The notes below the pieces were generated by a model. It made no database searches, was not told the DNA's origin, and was given only the letters and a program-made list of their open reading frames with translations. Made by a program: the position numbers and the translations under genes. A DNA stretch of 64,000 bases, from assembly GCA_025267735.1 (NCBI GenBank), contig CM046303.1, positions 45,645,380 through 45,709,379 of the forward strand, read 5' to 3'. Numbering within the stretch: the stretch's first letter is position 1; each line of letters opens with the position of its first letter. Below, piece after piece: positions 43,640 to 57,100 of the stretch. The DNA comes from Mactra quadrangularis. Lineage: Eukaryota; Mollusca; Bivalvia; Venerida; Mactridae.

Positions 43640-43930
43640 TCAAAACAAAGGTGTTATCATATCAATGGTTATATCACACTCATGCTAAAACAAAGGTTTT
43701 ATCATATCAATGGTTATATCACACTCGCGCTGTGTTATTCAATCAAATTTTGAAAATTTGGTTTGAAATAGACCAAGGGCTTCTTCATGCAAAGTGAAGG
43801 CTTTTTTGTGCAAAGTGAAGGCTTCTTCATGGAAAGTGAAGGCTTTTTGTGCAAAGTGAAGGCTTCTCCATACTAAGTGAAGGCTTTTTTGTGCAAAGTA
43901 AAGGCTTCTTCATGCAAATTGAAGACTTCC
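43640..43930. repeat. Two small tandem arrays (about 42 bp x 2, then about 21 bp x 7)
   Basis: AACAAAGGTKTTATCATATC with the following TATCACACTC occurs twice at 43643-43732. It is followed by repeats of GTGAAGGCTTCTTCATGCAA and its variant with TTTTTTGTGCAAA to about 43930. Confidence 0.85.
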
Positions 43931-45365
43931 TTACACAAAAAGAATGTTTTTTAATACTAAAAGATTCAATACTAAAGATTTGTAATCATTTGACAAGAAT
44001 CCAAATTTGGGTTAAGCATTATTTAATTACAATGTAGTTAACGTACTAACATGATTCCTGACCATAACAGGAATGATAACTCTCATGGTAACTAAGCCAT
44101 CAGTTTTCATTTCAAAGTTTTATCAATTGTTACTACTACCATGTCCATTAAATATAATGATGTCATACGTCTAAGACCAAGGAATGTATCAGCATTTTGT
44201 TATTAATGTATACAGTGTATTTATATTATGTTGTAAGTAACTTGTGGTATCTCTTGTTTTATATCTGCCAATCGTGAGTTGATCTGATGATTTTAGAGGT
44301 TTTTGACCTCTGATCTGATGATTTTAGTGGTGTTTGACCTCCTATGGCATCAGTTATTATATTATACCTTAAATAGAATGTGACCAATTTTTCAAAATGT
44401 TACAAAAAACTAATGAATCCATTTAAGAAGAGTAGAATCAGACTCAAAATGATCTATATTTTTTTATTACTACAAAGAAGTTCGTATTATTTTCTAAGAC
44501 TGACCTCTACACATTACAATATGAATATCAGACAATTACAGCGTCTATTATCAGTAATATTATCAATTTAAGCATGCCTTGCAGATTTTTATTCTCCTGA
44601 GAAATAATGTTTTATCTATAGTGCACTTTGGAATCACTAATGCAAGCTGCTAGAGAGCTTGCCTAATTGTTATTTAAATGTCTATAGATTCACAAGAAAT
44701 AAAACATTTGATTTGTAAATTCAAGCAAATACTGTGTACATGCTATACATATTGCTTTATGTGTATTTTCATAATGAATTTTGCCTGATAAAAAATCAAG
44801 CTTGAAGATTAAAGAGCTTTTTTGTGTTGATACATATAGCTGTGCAGCTGTGCTATTTTAATGTTGTTTAATCTAAATACTAGGAAGTATGTAGATTTTA
44901 TTGATCAACGTTTTATTTGTGCTTTTAAGCAAAATTCAATCTGATAGAGATAGTTTCATTCTTACCTATTACCTAACTATGCTATAATTAGAATACAATT
45001 AGACAATTTTACAATTTTGGCTGTTTTGCCTTTGACTTTTTTCTATTTGATGTCATGAAATATTCAGTTGTATTTTATTTTAAATTAGTAAATTTTAAAT
45101 AGGAACTCATATGACACAAAAAATCTAAATTTCTGATTTTTTCTGTACTTCTTAGCACAATGTAGTTTATAACGCTGGATAAATATGTTGTTTTTTGAGC
45201 CTAAAAGAATAATAGATGAACATTTTTTTGTGATATTCTTATATATAAAATTTGTGGTTATTGTGTATATGTGAGTATGTTTTTAATTGTAATATGTATT
45301 AAATGTATAAATATGTTGACTGTGAATAAAAAATTATTTCTCTTAAAATGACTGTATTGTTTTTA

Positions 45366-45665
45366 TACCCCCGCTTCGAAGAAGAGGGGGGTATACTGTT
45401 TTACCCTTGTCCGTGCATCCGTCCGTCCGTCCGTTACAAAATTTCCGTTGCAGTTTTCTCAGCAACTATAACATGCAGCAGCCTAATACATGTACTTTGC
45501 ATATTGCTTCATCCCATAGTCCCATGTGGTGTAAAGCGATTTCATGCTCCTTGCTCATCTACTTCCTGTTTGTCGCATATTTTTAGATTTCGTTAAATGA
45601 AAGTTACATTATGATAGTCATATTTCTCACTGTGGGGGTATCACTAGTGAGCATTAGCTCACAGA
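45366..45665. mobile_element. Repeat fragment starting ATACCCCCGCTTCGAAGAAG
   Basis: It begins with the ATACCCCCGCTTCG motif and a GGGGGGTATACTG. It then has CCGTCCGTCCGTCCGTTACA and ends near GTGGGGGTATCACTAGTGAG. This style of element is common in bivalve genomes (recollection, not searched). Confidence 0.65.
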
Positions 45666-45852
45666 TTTACTTGTTATTCCTGCCTACAACGTTGAATGGC
45701 CAAGGCTACTGACTCCACATTATTGGTTCCTCTTATTAATTGATGGTTTGTGCTCAGCTTCCATCCATAGCTCAGCATCTGAGAAAGTTAATAGTTGCTT
45801 ACAGATGTTTAGTACATGTGCATTCCAGGTTCATGGGTTAAATGATTGACTT

Positions 45853-46248
45853 GTCGGGCTGTCAGGGTATACGAGTATATTGCAATACTCAGCTGCAGTA
45901 TACGATTTTAATGTACCAGTATTATGCGATATTTTAAATTTCATTGGAAAATTCTTTCCTTCGCAAAATAAAAGTAGTGAAACGTCAGTTTTTCCATTGT
46001 TCATTCCTTCTAACCTTAAGTTGCAAGAATTTAACCGATTTGGGCGCGTCTTAGTCCTAAATGACCGTAAATACTTAAAGAGGCTAGATTTTATCAGTAG
46101 CTGCATATAAGATTTGCAATTTTTCTGTTAAATACAGCGGAGGAACAACGAATCTAAAAGCTCGCAATATATCGTGGTACGTATCCTGATACGATGACAG
46201 CGTATTGCAATATATGGCGGTATGCTTCTGGCGTATGGTGACAGCCCT
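45853..46248. mobile_element. hAT-like MITE with 8-bp target-site duplication ATTGACTT
   Basis: The ends GGGCTGTCA and TGACAGCCCT are inverted, with exact flanks ATTGACTT at 45845-45852 and 46249-46256. The interior is rich in GTATACG/TATTGCAATA palindromes. Opposed short open frames inside are not genes. Confidence 0.88.
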
Positions 46249-46676
46249 ATTGACTTTTCAATTGTTAGTTAACAAGTGGGAGCAGGACCACTGGTGTAAA
46301 CCATTTTTCAATACAGTCAACACAAACATTTTAGTGTCATATCTACATCACAAATTTTTTTGTCCTACCATAAGAAATGGTCAGTTTTTCTCTAGAAATC
46401 AACAAAACAGTTTTTTATGAAAAAGATATAACATGCTGCCCCTGGGATCAAGATCAAACCTTGATGGATGGGTCCAGCATACTAGTCATTGGACAGCAGC
46501 CATGCATTTACTCTTTATCCATAGTTGGAAAACCACAGTACTCATAATATTATCACTGACAATAATACCCAGGTTTACTGAGGATGCTCTTCATCATCAT
46601 TCACATTCATAAATCATAGAAAATAAAAAACATGCAGTAAATCATAAATATTAGAACAAGAAATTCTCTAAAAAAG

Positions 46677-46682
46677 TTTATT
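46677..46682 (-). terminator. Candidate poly(A) signal of the discoidin-BTB gene
   Basis: On the - strand this reads AATAAA. I noticed no other canonical hexamer between the stop codon at 48004 and here, giving a 3' UTR of about 1.3 kb. A mariner-like MITE (47576-47948) would lie inside that UTR. Confidence 0.35.
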
Positions 46683-47575
46683 TCATACAAATATTGGTAT
46701 AAATTTAGGTGTATAATTATCACAATGACCAACCTTAACATTGCACGTTTTGAATAAACAAATTATCAACAATAATAATTATAGTAAATATCTTTGTTTA
46801 GTTCTCTCTTATATAAGTTGCACATGATTCTCATGTCCAGAGAAATTCTCAATCCAATCAAGAATTGTTATAATATCTAGGAACAAGAATGCTTGTACAT
46901 ATAAACAACAGTTTTGTATAAGCAGTAAAATATAAGGCTACATTTTAATACATATCAGTCAATATAAATACACTAACAATAGCTTTATCAATAATGTAAA
47001 TACAAAACAATACTTTAAAAATAGAGCTATATTGGCATAAGGAAATACTATTGTGTACATCAAACAGTAAAAAGTGCATGCATATAGCATAAATTTTAAT
47101 GTATATTTTAAAATATCATGATTTTTTAAAGAAATCAAAGATCATGTACATGCATTTCTAAAATGTAAAAGTCTAACAATACAATTAACAATAAAATGTT
47201 AAAATCATTATAAAATCATTGTAAAATAATTATTAAACAATAGGTACAGAAATGAGAGTCATTCTTAAAGCACGGAGTCATAAAAGGCATCCAAATACAT
47301 GTACATATTTTGATAACATTGACCAGTTTCTAAACAGAATTGCTAACTTCCGCTTCGCCCCTTGTACCCTCAATTTAATATAACAAACCAACGAGCATAT
47401 ATAAACGTGTGAATAGGGTCCACGCACATACTTATTCCATTTGGTGTAAGAAGGGTACCATGGGACATAGCTCTAGTTAGCAATATCTTTAGGAACCTTG
47501 GCCTCTATGTTTGAGTCATTAAAACCCTGAGATGGTGAAGAAAAAATTTGGATAAGTGAATGATTAATTCATGTA

Positions 47576-47948
47576 CAGTACCCACCAACACTTTGGAGAC
47601 ATTTTCACTTTGTAAGCCAGTTAAATAGCTTTTATAAAAAACTTGATAACTGGTTTTTTTAAATGTTCTTTAATACTCCTTCATCTTTTTGATATGGTTC
47701 TATTTATAGTTGGTACTACTAAAGTAGCTTAAAAATAAGGTTTTAGAAAAGAAGTACTTGATCATGATTTTGAAAGCTTAAGAATATCAAATGCTGAACC
47801 TATTAATTGTGCTGCATTCATGAAATGAGCTTTCATTTAATCACCAACCATACTAAATCCATTAAAAGTAATAGTTTTCCAAAAAACAGCCATTGGAATT
47901 TAAATATTTGATAAATTTCCTTAGCCTCCAAACTTTGGGTGAGCACTG
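47576..47948. mobile_element. Tc1/mariner-like MITE, 373 bp, in the 3' UTR of the discoidin-BTB gene
   Basis: The ends CAGTACCCACCAACACTTTG and CAAACTTTGGGTGAGCACTG are related to the 866-bp element and are flanked by TA. It begins 56 bases past the stop codon in transcript direction. Confidence 0.85.
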
Positions 47949-48003
47949 TATGAACATCCTAGTCAAAGCACTCACAAACATTAGAACATAATTGTGTGTT
48001 AAT

Positions 48004-48143
48004 TTATCTAATTTGAAGTTTAGCCGTTGTTCCCTGAATAATTTCTAACATTACATCTTGTGGTAACTGTGTAAAACTTTGTGTATTTACAATCTTTGGA
48101 AGGTTATTGGACATATATATCACACAGTTTGTTTTTACTTCAT
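48004..48143 (-). CDS. Discoidin-BTB gene, coding exon 8 and stop
   Basis: Acceptor gtatatttcag, stop TAA at 48006-48004. It encodes EVKTNCVIYMSNNLPKIVNT then QSFTQLPQDVMLEIIQGTTA and KLQIR. The pattern C..Y...N....V.....F..LP...M.EIIQ is a compact C-terminal part of a BACK-like domain. The protein ends there with no kelch repeats. Confidence 0.9.
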
Positions 48144-51100
48144 CTGAAATATACAGATATATATAACAAATAAGAATTTTTATTGAAACATTTGCAGTTC
48201 ATTCTAGGTAAAAGTTTGTTAAATAGTTCGCATTTGGAACTCAAATAAATGGGTTCTTTCAGCCATTATAGGTTTGTTGGTACTGTATGTATTTGTGCAG
48301 AAATAATTGCTTTACATATTATAGCTAAAAGGCACGCAGCACAGATTAAATCCATTTTTTATGCATATGCACATTTTTATATCAACTTGGTTACATCCAG
48401 TACATATGAAGATTTTCTGCTGGACAACCCCATCAACTTGAGTTCTAAATCTTATATATTGATTGATTCTTGAGAGCTTGAGTTCCAAATCCTATATATT
48501 GATTGATTCTTGAGAGCTTGAGTTCTAAATCTTATATATTGATTCATACTTGAGAGCTTGAGTTCCAAATCCTATATATTGATTGATTCTTGAGAGCTTG
48601 AGTTCCAAATCTTATATATTGATTGATTCTTAAAAGCTTGAGTTCCAAATCCTATATATTGATTGATTCTTGAGAGCTTGAGTTCCAAATCTTATATATT
48701 GATTGATTCTTAAAAGCTTGAGTTCTAAACCTTATATATTGATTGATTCTTAAAAGCTTGAGTTCCAAATCCTATATATTGATTGATTCTTGAGAGATTG
48801 AGTTCCAAATCTTATATATTGATTCATACTTGAGAGCTTCATTTATGTAATAAGCCACATACATTCTATAAGGAGTTGGCTTGATCCAGATTTTCATTTT
48901 CACTGTTGTGTGTGATATTGGGTACAGAGATAGATTGTTAAATAGTTCATCTCCTACCAGGGCTCGAATTTGACAAAAAATTGGACTTGCCCATTTCTGG
49001 GAGTTGATTTTATTTTAACTCACAAAATGAAAAAATCACTTGCATTTTTTCTTCAAACTTTAATAGCATACATTGATCATAGTAACTGTTCATATATGCA
49101 ATATAAAGCAACATAGTACACTATTTAAACATAAATAGAACAAGGGCTGTGGGATTGACAAAGAATATCAAACATGTCTTTACAGTGAGTCTTTAATTAC
49201 TAGTAATACTATCGATCTATCTGGCTGTTTAAATGCTGATTTGAGCCTCATAAGTTAAGACAGAATTATGTTTGTGGCAATTTAAACTCACAAAATTTGC
49301 AAGTCAAAATTAAACTTACTCACAATTTTCAAAATCCACTGGCATTTTGCGAGTATGCGAGCTTAAATTCGAGCCCTGTCTCCTACTCTCTATGCATTTT
49401 GATCAGTGGAGTTCAGGTTGCAAGCCTCCAGGTCATCTTTGATACTCTCAGAATTTTTAGACTGATAGATTTTATCAGTGTATAGAATTATGTGCATAGC
49501 CATTTACGACATTTGACTGGATCAACCCAGGTAAAAATGGGAACTGCAACAGTCACCTTCTTGAGGATGATTTCAATGATCACAGGTTACCGTACCAAGA
49601 TGAAAAGTCGACTGAACAAGTATATGGAATCAGACTTTAAACTGCGCCTGAATGTTTTTAAATTTTTAACTATTTTTGACCTACCTATAACAGGAAGTAT
49701 CTCAGTGGCACTAACATACACATCAACTACATTAGTTTCATTAATTTGTACACTTATAATATTAGCTGCTAACCTCTTTAAACCTTCCATACTTAGTCTA
49801 TCTGCAACTGTAATATATATAAACATTCTTACAAAATTGTTGAAACAATCCTAGGGGATCTACATAAAAATTGATAAATGTGACATTGGATAGCTTCTTG
49901 TTGCTAATTACGTACGAATTCCACGTGCGGAAAGTCTGCGGTTGTTGGACTGCAGGTGCGCAATGACCGGAAGTTGCCTCAATATCGATTTGTGGCACAC
50001 TAGGAAGTGGGCCAAATATCGATATTTTGGCACACTTGCTCAATACCGGAATGTATTGCCCACATTGAGGCTATATTGGCGCACTTTCTCGTCGATTTTG
50101 TTACTATTTATAGTAACATATGCAATAAATGGAAATACATGTCATATATTTTCATCCCATGTTTTTAATCAAATATCACCACATTGTATTGTAAACCATG
50201 AAAGAAATTACAGAATTCTTGCTTCTTCAAAAAGAATCAATTCCAAGAAAGTCAGTTACTACAGCTAGCCACCATAATAGCTTTCATTACATTCATTATT
50301 AGATATAATAAGATTGCCATACAGTAGATGTAGAAATTAAATAAAATGATTAATTGCAATGCATTTTCAGAAAACAGTCCAACCCCTCTTAAGCAGCCAG
50401 CCAAGGGAAACAGCCAAATTGGCTGCTTAAGCGGGGTGACCACATAAGAGGGGGTTTGGCATTGAGAGGGGGGGGGGGGGGTCTGGAGGTATAGTGTTGA
50501 TGACATAGTGTGGTTTTAATTGAAGTTGTATGCTTGTTTTATGCTTTACAAGACAAGGACAGACAATAGACAGTATTTTATTTTCATTCGGAGTAATATT
50601 CTTTATTTATGATGAATATTTAAAAAAATAAATACTGGCTGATGTATACGAACAAGGTGAGATCAATAAAATAAGCATAGCATCTATTTTAAAACATACA
50701 AAGATTGCCATACAGTAGATGTAGAAACTGAATAACATCATTAATTGCAATGCATTTTCAGAATACATGTATAGAAATGAATCAAATAAGAAAAAAAAAT
50801 CAATAAAATGCATATCATTTATTTTAAAACATACAAAGATGGTATGTATAAAGACAATTTTTGGAAGGAAAAACTCTAAAATGATAAAATCCTTCAAAAA
50901 TTCCTTCCATCAGTACTTTCAGTACTTTGATTGTGACTTATTTTTGATACTTGTAACCAATTTTACTCCAGTTACTATACTTCAGACTACTGCAAAGATT
51001 GATAGTATATTGACTAGGCAAATCAATAAGGATGATCCATGAACAGTCATACTACATGTTATATAGTTGATTAGCTTTATTAACAGGTATCAGAAAAAAT

Positions 51101-54100
51101 AAACTAACAAGCCTACCTCTCCATACATCTGTCAACATAACACAGTCATACTTAGGAGTGTCTGGTAATTTATTTGTATATAAATAATGTAAAACTGCCA
51201 TAAAACTATCCCTACATACATCTCTGACAGGAATTGGTTTCTGAAATGAAATAACACGCTACATTTACAGTAGTTATTGAAATCACCTAATTAACATTAG
51301 TCTCTCTATGAGAATTACATGAAAGCTAATAGAGATATATAGATAATACTAATTCATTTTAGCTGGATTGCAAAATGTTCTTGCAACTTAGAGTTGCTTC
51401 TTGGTCCCCCAGTACCGAGCTAGTAGGATAAAGTTTCTTGCTCAAGGAAACAAAAACTAAGGTTTTTGATGGGATTTGAACCAATGCGGAGCTGGCTATT
51501 ACCAGTTAAACATCCTAATCTCACTGCCGCACTTGCATAATTGAGATATACAATTGACACATGTACATCACATTGAGAAACTTACGAACATACATGTATA
51601 TTGATTGGAGTAAACATAATCACCATTGAAATGGATATGCTTATTTAAACTCAAAAATACTCGATTAGTGTTAATTGAAAAAAGCATGACATCAAAAAGT
51701 CAATGTAAAAGTATATAATCACAGATTGACAAGAATATATAAAAGTTAGAAAGAATTGAACCCAAATGACAAATAAAACATATTACATACGGAACTACGT
51801 GATTCCTTTAAACTATCACAAAACATGGCTTTAAAATAATCTGATCTTGCACAAATGATCACTTTATGAGCATAAAATGTATATTTATCTTCAATTAAAA
51901 ATTGACAATCACTAAATTGTGGATTGTTAACTGTTATCTTGAAATCATTCACTAGATCATCCATGGATGGTGGGGGATCTACAAGTAGAAAATAAAAACA
52001 TGACAATAATAAAGATCAATAACATGATTGGTACATAGACTGATTAAAAAAGAAGGGCATACACAGGAGTCCAAAGGTTTCTTTTACATTTTATTTTCTT
52101 AAATTTTAAAATACTCTAATATACTTTCCATATGGTCATCAGTTTAATTACTAATATACAGTTTAACTTTAAGCGCCAATTACAGTACCCACCAAAAGTT
52201 TGGAGACAAAAGAAATTTTCTACAATTCTTGAATTTAGATGATTATTTATATCAAATCATTATTTTTAATATATTTAAGTATGGTTTATAATAAAATGAA
52301 AACAAATTTCATGAATGCAAAACATTTATAAGATTCAGCATCTGTGATCATAAAGCCTCCAAAACCATGTTTACTTCTAATTATGATCCATAACATAGCT
52401 TTTATGCTATTTTGTTGTCTCAGTTATAATTATAATTTACTGTTGCATGGCTTTTGTTAGAATTTTACGATGGAAACATGTCTAGTAGCAATTTTTGCAT
52501 GATTTCTCCATTTATCCTCGTTTTTCTGCATGTTTCTGAAAGTTTCTTGTGTAAGATCCTATAAAACCCACCTCTGATGTCTTAATCAGCTTCCCTTTAA
52601 ATGATTAATAATATTTTAAGAGAGAGGGACTCTGTCAGTAAGTCAACAGTTGTAAGCACTAAAACAACTCTGGCCTTCCATATTTGTGAACTGTTTTCCC
52701 ACAATGCATCGATACAATGGCGTGACGTAATATTTCCCTCAGACTTACCCCCCTTGTGTATATTGACAAGTTATTTGCCGAAATTAAAACTTATTGAAGA
52801 AACTTTGATATAACTGGATTAAATGGACATTAAAGACAATTGAAATGCAGAAATAACAAGATAAATGGTTTATTTTGTTTTGAAATTTGATGTTTACAAT
52901 TAAGTAGATCGATACAATGGGGTTCCAGGCTACCAAAAAATAAAGCAAAACTACAAAGTGTTTCAAAATAAACAGTTGCCAAAATATAGATAAAGTTATT
53001 CAGTAGGCATACAATCAGAAATTGTCTCCAAACTTTTAGTGGGTACTGTATGTTCTTTTTGTTCAACAGTAAAACCTCTGCAAAGCAGCCCTGTAGTGAA
53101 CAAATCTTCTGCATAACAACAGCCTTCCCTAAGGCGTAATTTCAATTGAATTTAACCTCTGCAGAGCAACAACCTCTAAACAGCAATACATTTAGACCCT
53201 TCCAATGGGTGTTGTTCTAGAGGGGTTTTACTGTATGAATATAAAACAAAAATACTAAACAAAATGTGTCAGCATTTCAATAAAACATAAATGAAAATAT
53301 GAAAAAAATACATGTTTAAAGAAACTTTAAGACCCCACCGTAAGATCTATCGATGTCTGATGGTAGGCATGTTGGATGGAGAAAAAAACTACGTCCTATA
53401 GAATCCATCCATCTTTGCCTAAACTTGACCTGGGCCCGGTTTCACGAAAGCTCTCATAACTTAAATAAATTTAAGATTGTCTTAAATATTTTGGCCGTAA
53501 CTATGAGTATCTTAATAATTATTTTAAGTGGATTTCACGAAGCCTTTCTTACATAAGTATAAATTTAGGGTTGATATAAGCGACCCAAACTTAAACCAAC
53601 AAAATTACCTTAGAGTACTAAATGTCATATGCATTTATTGATCGACTCAATAGCGTAAACTGTAAGACGGTTGAGCGTGAAACATTGTTTTTGTCTGTCA
53701 TTGGTTCGAATCGTGAATGTTGATTTTTTTCACTTTTGGTCCATTTTTTATATTTTTGTCAATCATTGTGTTTTCTATTACGCACAATTATCTTACCTTT
53801 ACTTCATTGCTGTACTTGTAGATATTAGTATTTTTTTAATTACAATATTGTGCATCAGTAAAGATTAAATAATAAGTGATAAGTAGGTTATTAACTGTGG
53901 AGAATATCAGGGTATAGTTATAAGATTCACACGAAATCTCATATCTTTCGGGCCATTATCTAAGTTTAGAGACGAGCTAATTTGGAAAACAAAAACTGCA
54001 AAATGCACCAATTTTGTTTAAATTTTTTTGAATGTGTGTAATTGTTCCAGACAGTTACACAAAAGCATTACTTGAATTGTAGTGCTCGGACCAGTCAGTA

Positions 54101-57100
54101 ATTGTCCGTTTGGTAGAGTAACAACAATTCCTACATTAAACAGATCGAAAATTGCTTAAAATGGCTTTTGACGATTGATGTCCGCCTTACAATATGCTTG
54201 ACATTCTCTAACTGTCTTACAAAAGGTTTTGCATTCAATGCTTGCCTGGACAGTGTGTTTAAAATGTATTACATGTCTTGCACGAATATGGTGGTTAGAA
54301 ACGTTTACATTATCTATGTTTAAAGTGGTTTGACTTTCATTACTTGCATCTGAAAATATTGAACTGTTTGTAATACAATTTTTGTTAAAATCTACATGCT
54401 ATGAATCTTAAATAAAGACACAACGAATAAATTTAGCATACTTAATAGGTCATGGCTCGTAAGCAAAAATGCTGAATATAGGTGTAAATATTTATGCGAA
54501 AAAGGCAACGAAGTCCCATTAATTGTTGTTTTCATGTGTTTAGACTAAGGGGATAATGAAGAAATTGAATAAAGGTATGATTGCAATGTATTATAATACG
54601 ATAATAATAATAATGATAAAATACCTTCGAATTACATGCGATTTGGTGACGAATGTGTATTAACATTAGAATTATTGAAATTGATAAAACTAATAAATCA
54701 ATTTTATGTAGGAATGATTGTCATCTCTAAAATCTTAGCAAAATGACAATCGATCTAGATATTAAAGATATTAATCGTTTTAATTTGCTAGTTATACTCA
54801 ACTCCGCAAACACTTGAGTCTTGAAGTAGTGCAGAAACGGTCATGCTCTGTCTTATACGTAAGGAGACGAATAATTTCAACGACGAAATAAATCGTAGCA
54901 GATGAAAATTGTAACTCTGGTATATTCTATCTTCCGACATACTTCCTAAACCACACTACGTGTCCCTTCGTCAGAATTCATGTCGTTTAGGGACTCTAGA
55001 GCCAGTCCAACATAAATTTAGACGCACGTTAACCATTTGTTTATATTTAAGTAATGTTTACATACGGTTTAATCTACCCGTTCACTCGATTAAATTTTTA
55101 CTCATAACTTAGACTATTTAAGAACGGATTAAATTGTAAAATGTTTGTGAAACGCACTTAAACTTAAAAATGCTAAAAATAGCAAATTTAAGGTTAATCT
55201 AGAAATTTAAGATAGGATTGCGTTCGTGAAACCGGACCCTGGAGGTTTATATTGACTTGTAAAAATTCTTTACTAACTTTACTGGCTGATATGAATTACT
55301 AAACAACATTAAAAGGTGAACAGGAAGTGTTTGAACAAACTGTTAGGCAACAACCTTTTGTTTAAACTTTTTTTATTCCTAATAGACTATATCCGGAATT
55401 CAAATATTTGGGTTTTCCCCTCTGGTACAAACAAACTTTCACTGTTACAATAAAAACACGTGTTCAAAGAACAATAGGATTTAATCCATACATGTAATTC
55501 GTGTTATTTAGTAATAATGTGTAGAAAACTTTGTTTGTACTGCCTATGTACAGACGGAAAAACCCATGAATTTGAATTCCGGAGTCTATTGTACATGTAT
55601 GCATTATCTTGTGGTTTGAAAACTGCTAAGAAAGAGATGGTATATACAACTTTTCTCATCTGGTAAAGCTCATAAGCAAAAATGAAGATATTGATCTAAT
55701 GGTATGACATGCAAATGTATTATTTATTTTTCATCCACCATGTACATGTGACATAAAAAATAGCATTTGATATTACAGTCATTGTGTCATTGCTAGAAGT
55801 GTAACGGTTAACCGATATACCGGTTGCATTAACAATTGGTCACTGCTTTCGTCAAGAACTTGTGCATTAATGATTGGCCATAGCTTTTGAGAAGAACCTT
55901 CACAATAATAATAGTTTTTTGAACTCTGATGAGCAATGTTTAATTTTAGTGGGTCCCTTAGGTAAGCAGCTCATATCTAAGGTAACATTTTATTTATTAA
56001 AATGGTCAAACCTGTTAAATATCTTTTCCCATGTAATTGTACAGCATCTATCTCAACCCACGAACCACATCCAGTACAGTTTACTTCTATGCGTAATTGG
56101 TTACATCGAAATGTTTGTGGCTAAAATTTAGAAAAACAACAAATGTATACTCTAACATAATATGTGTATGTAATTGATGTTATGAAACATTTTATTTTGT
56201 TATATTAAGAATGTATGTCAGAGATGGTTTCAATAAAAGTTATTTTTAAAAAATATGAAGTTTTTTTGTTTCTCTTGGAAATTAACGATTTTGTAGTTGC
56301 AAGAACCATACTGTATATGTTTGATTACAGCAAAAAGAAATATTTTCCATATTGTATAAATTTGATAAATGACGGAAGCTGATAAACCCATACTGTTTGT
56401 AAAACGTTTATGCCTAGTTGTATCCACAGTCAGAAATTAGATGTCAAAAAGGAAACTCTTGCTATAGTAACAGAGTGCTCATTTTGCTTTGTTTATAAAC
56501 TACAGAGGGCTCAACCATGAGACTGTGAGACTGACTTACTGGTACTCAAAGAAAGTATCATAATGATTTGTATCATGCATCAGAAAATTTTATTCACCTG
56601 TCAGTGGTACATTCATTAACCCGCTGATTTAAATACTGGCTATATGTTTAATAACTCCTGTACACAAATAAGGATATCTATTTCTATGGATTATGAGTAC
56701 AGAAGTACTGTAGCAAGTATTTTAATCAGAGGAGAGGGTGTATGTATGAGTAACTGACAGTTTGTATAAAATTTACCTGTACTCACAGCTATTTGTGGTT
56801 TGATTAGAATTGACCTGTACTCACAGCTATTTCTGGTTTGAATAAAATTGACCTGTACTCACAGCTATTTCTGGTTTTAATAAAAATTGACCTGTACTCA
56901 CAGCTATTTCTGGTTTTAATAAAAATTGACCTGTACCCACAGCTATTTCTGGTTTTAATAAAAATTGACCTGTACCCACAGCTATTTCTGGTTTGAATAA
57001 AATTGACCTGTACTCACAGCTATTTCTGGTTTTAATAAAAATTGACCTGTACCCACAGCTATTTCTGGTTTGAATAAAAATTGACCTGTACCCACAGCTA

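Larger units (their letters stand above)
35855..46676. other. 3' UTR of the TMEM184B-like gene and intergenic DNA
   Basis: The boundary between UTR and intergenic DNA is not visible. No third gene was recognised on either strand; frames here are short. It contains the repeats and MITEs listed between 36111 and 46248, plus T-rich and A-rich unstructured sequence. Confidence 0.6.

Noticed and set aside
49492..49854. + strand frame of 120 codons
   Set aside because: It is antisense to coding exon 7 of the discoidin-BTB gene, whose frame, splice sites and phase fit.
55874..56131. + strand frame of 85 codons
   Set aside because: It is antisense to coding exon 4 of the discoidin-BTB gene.
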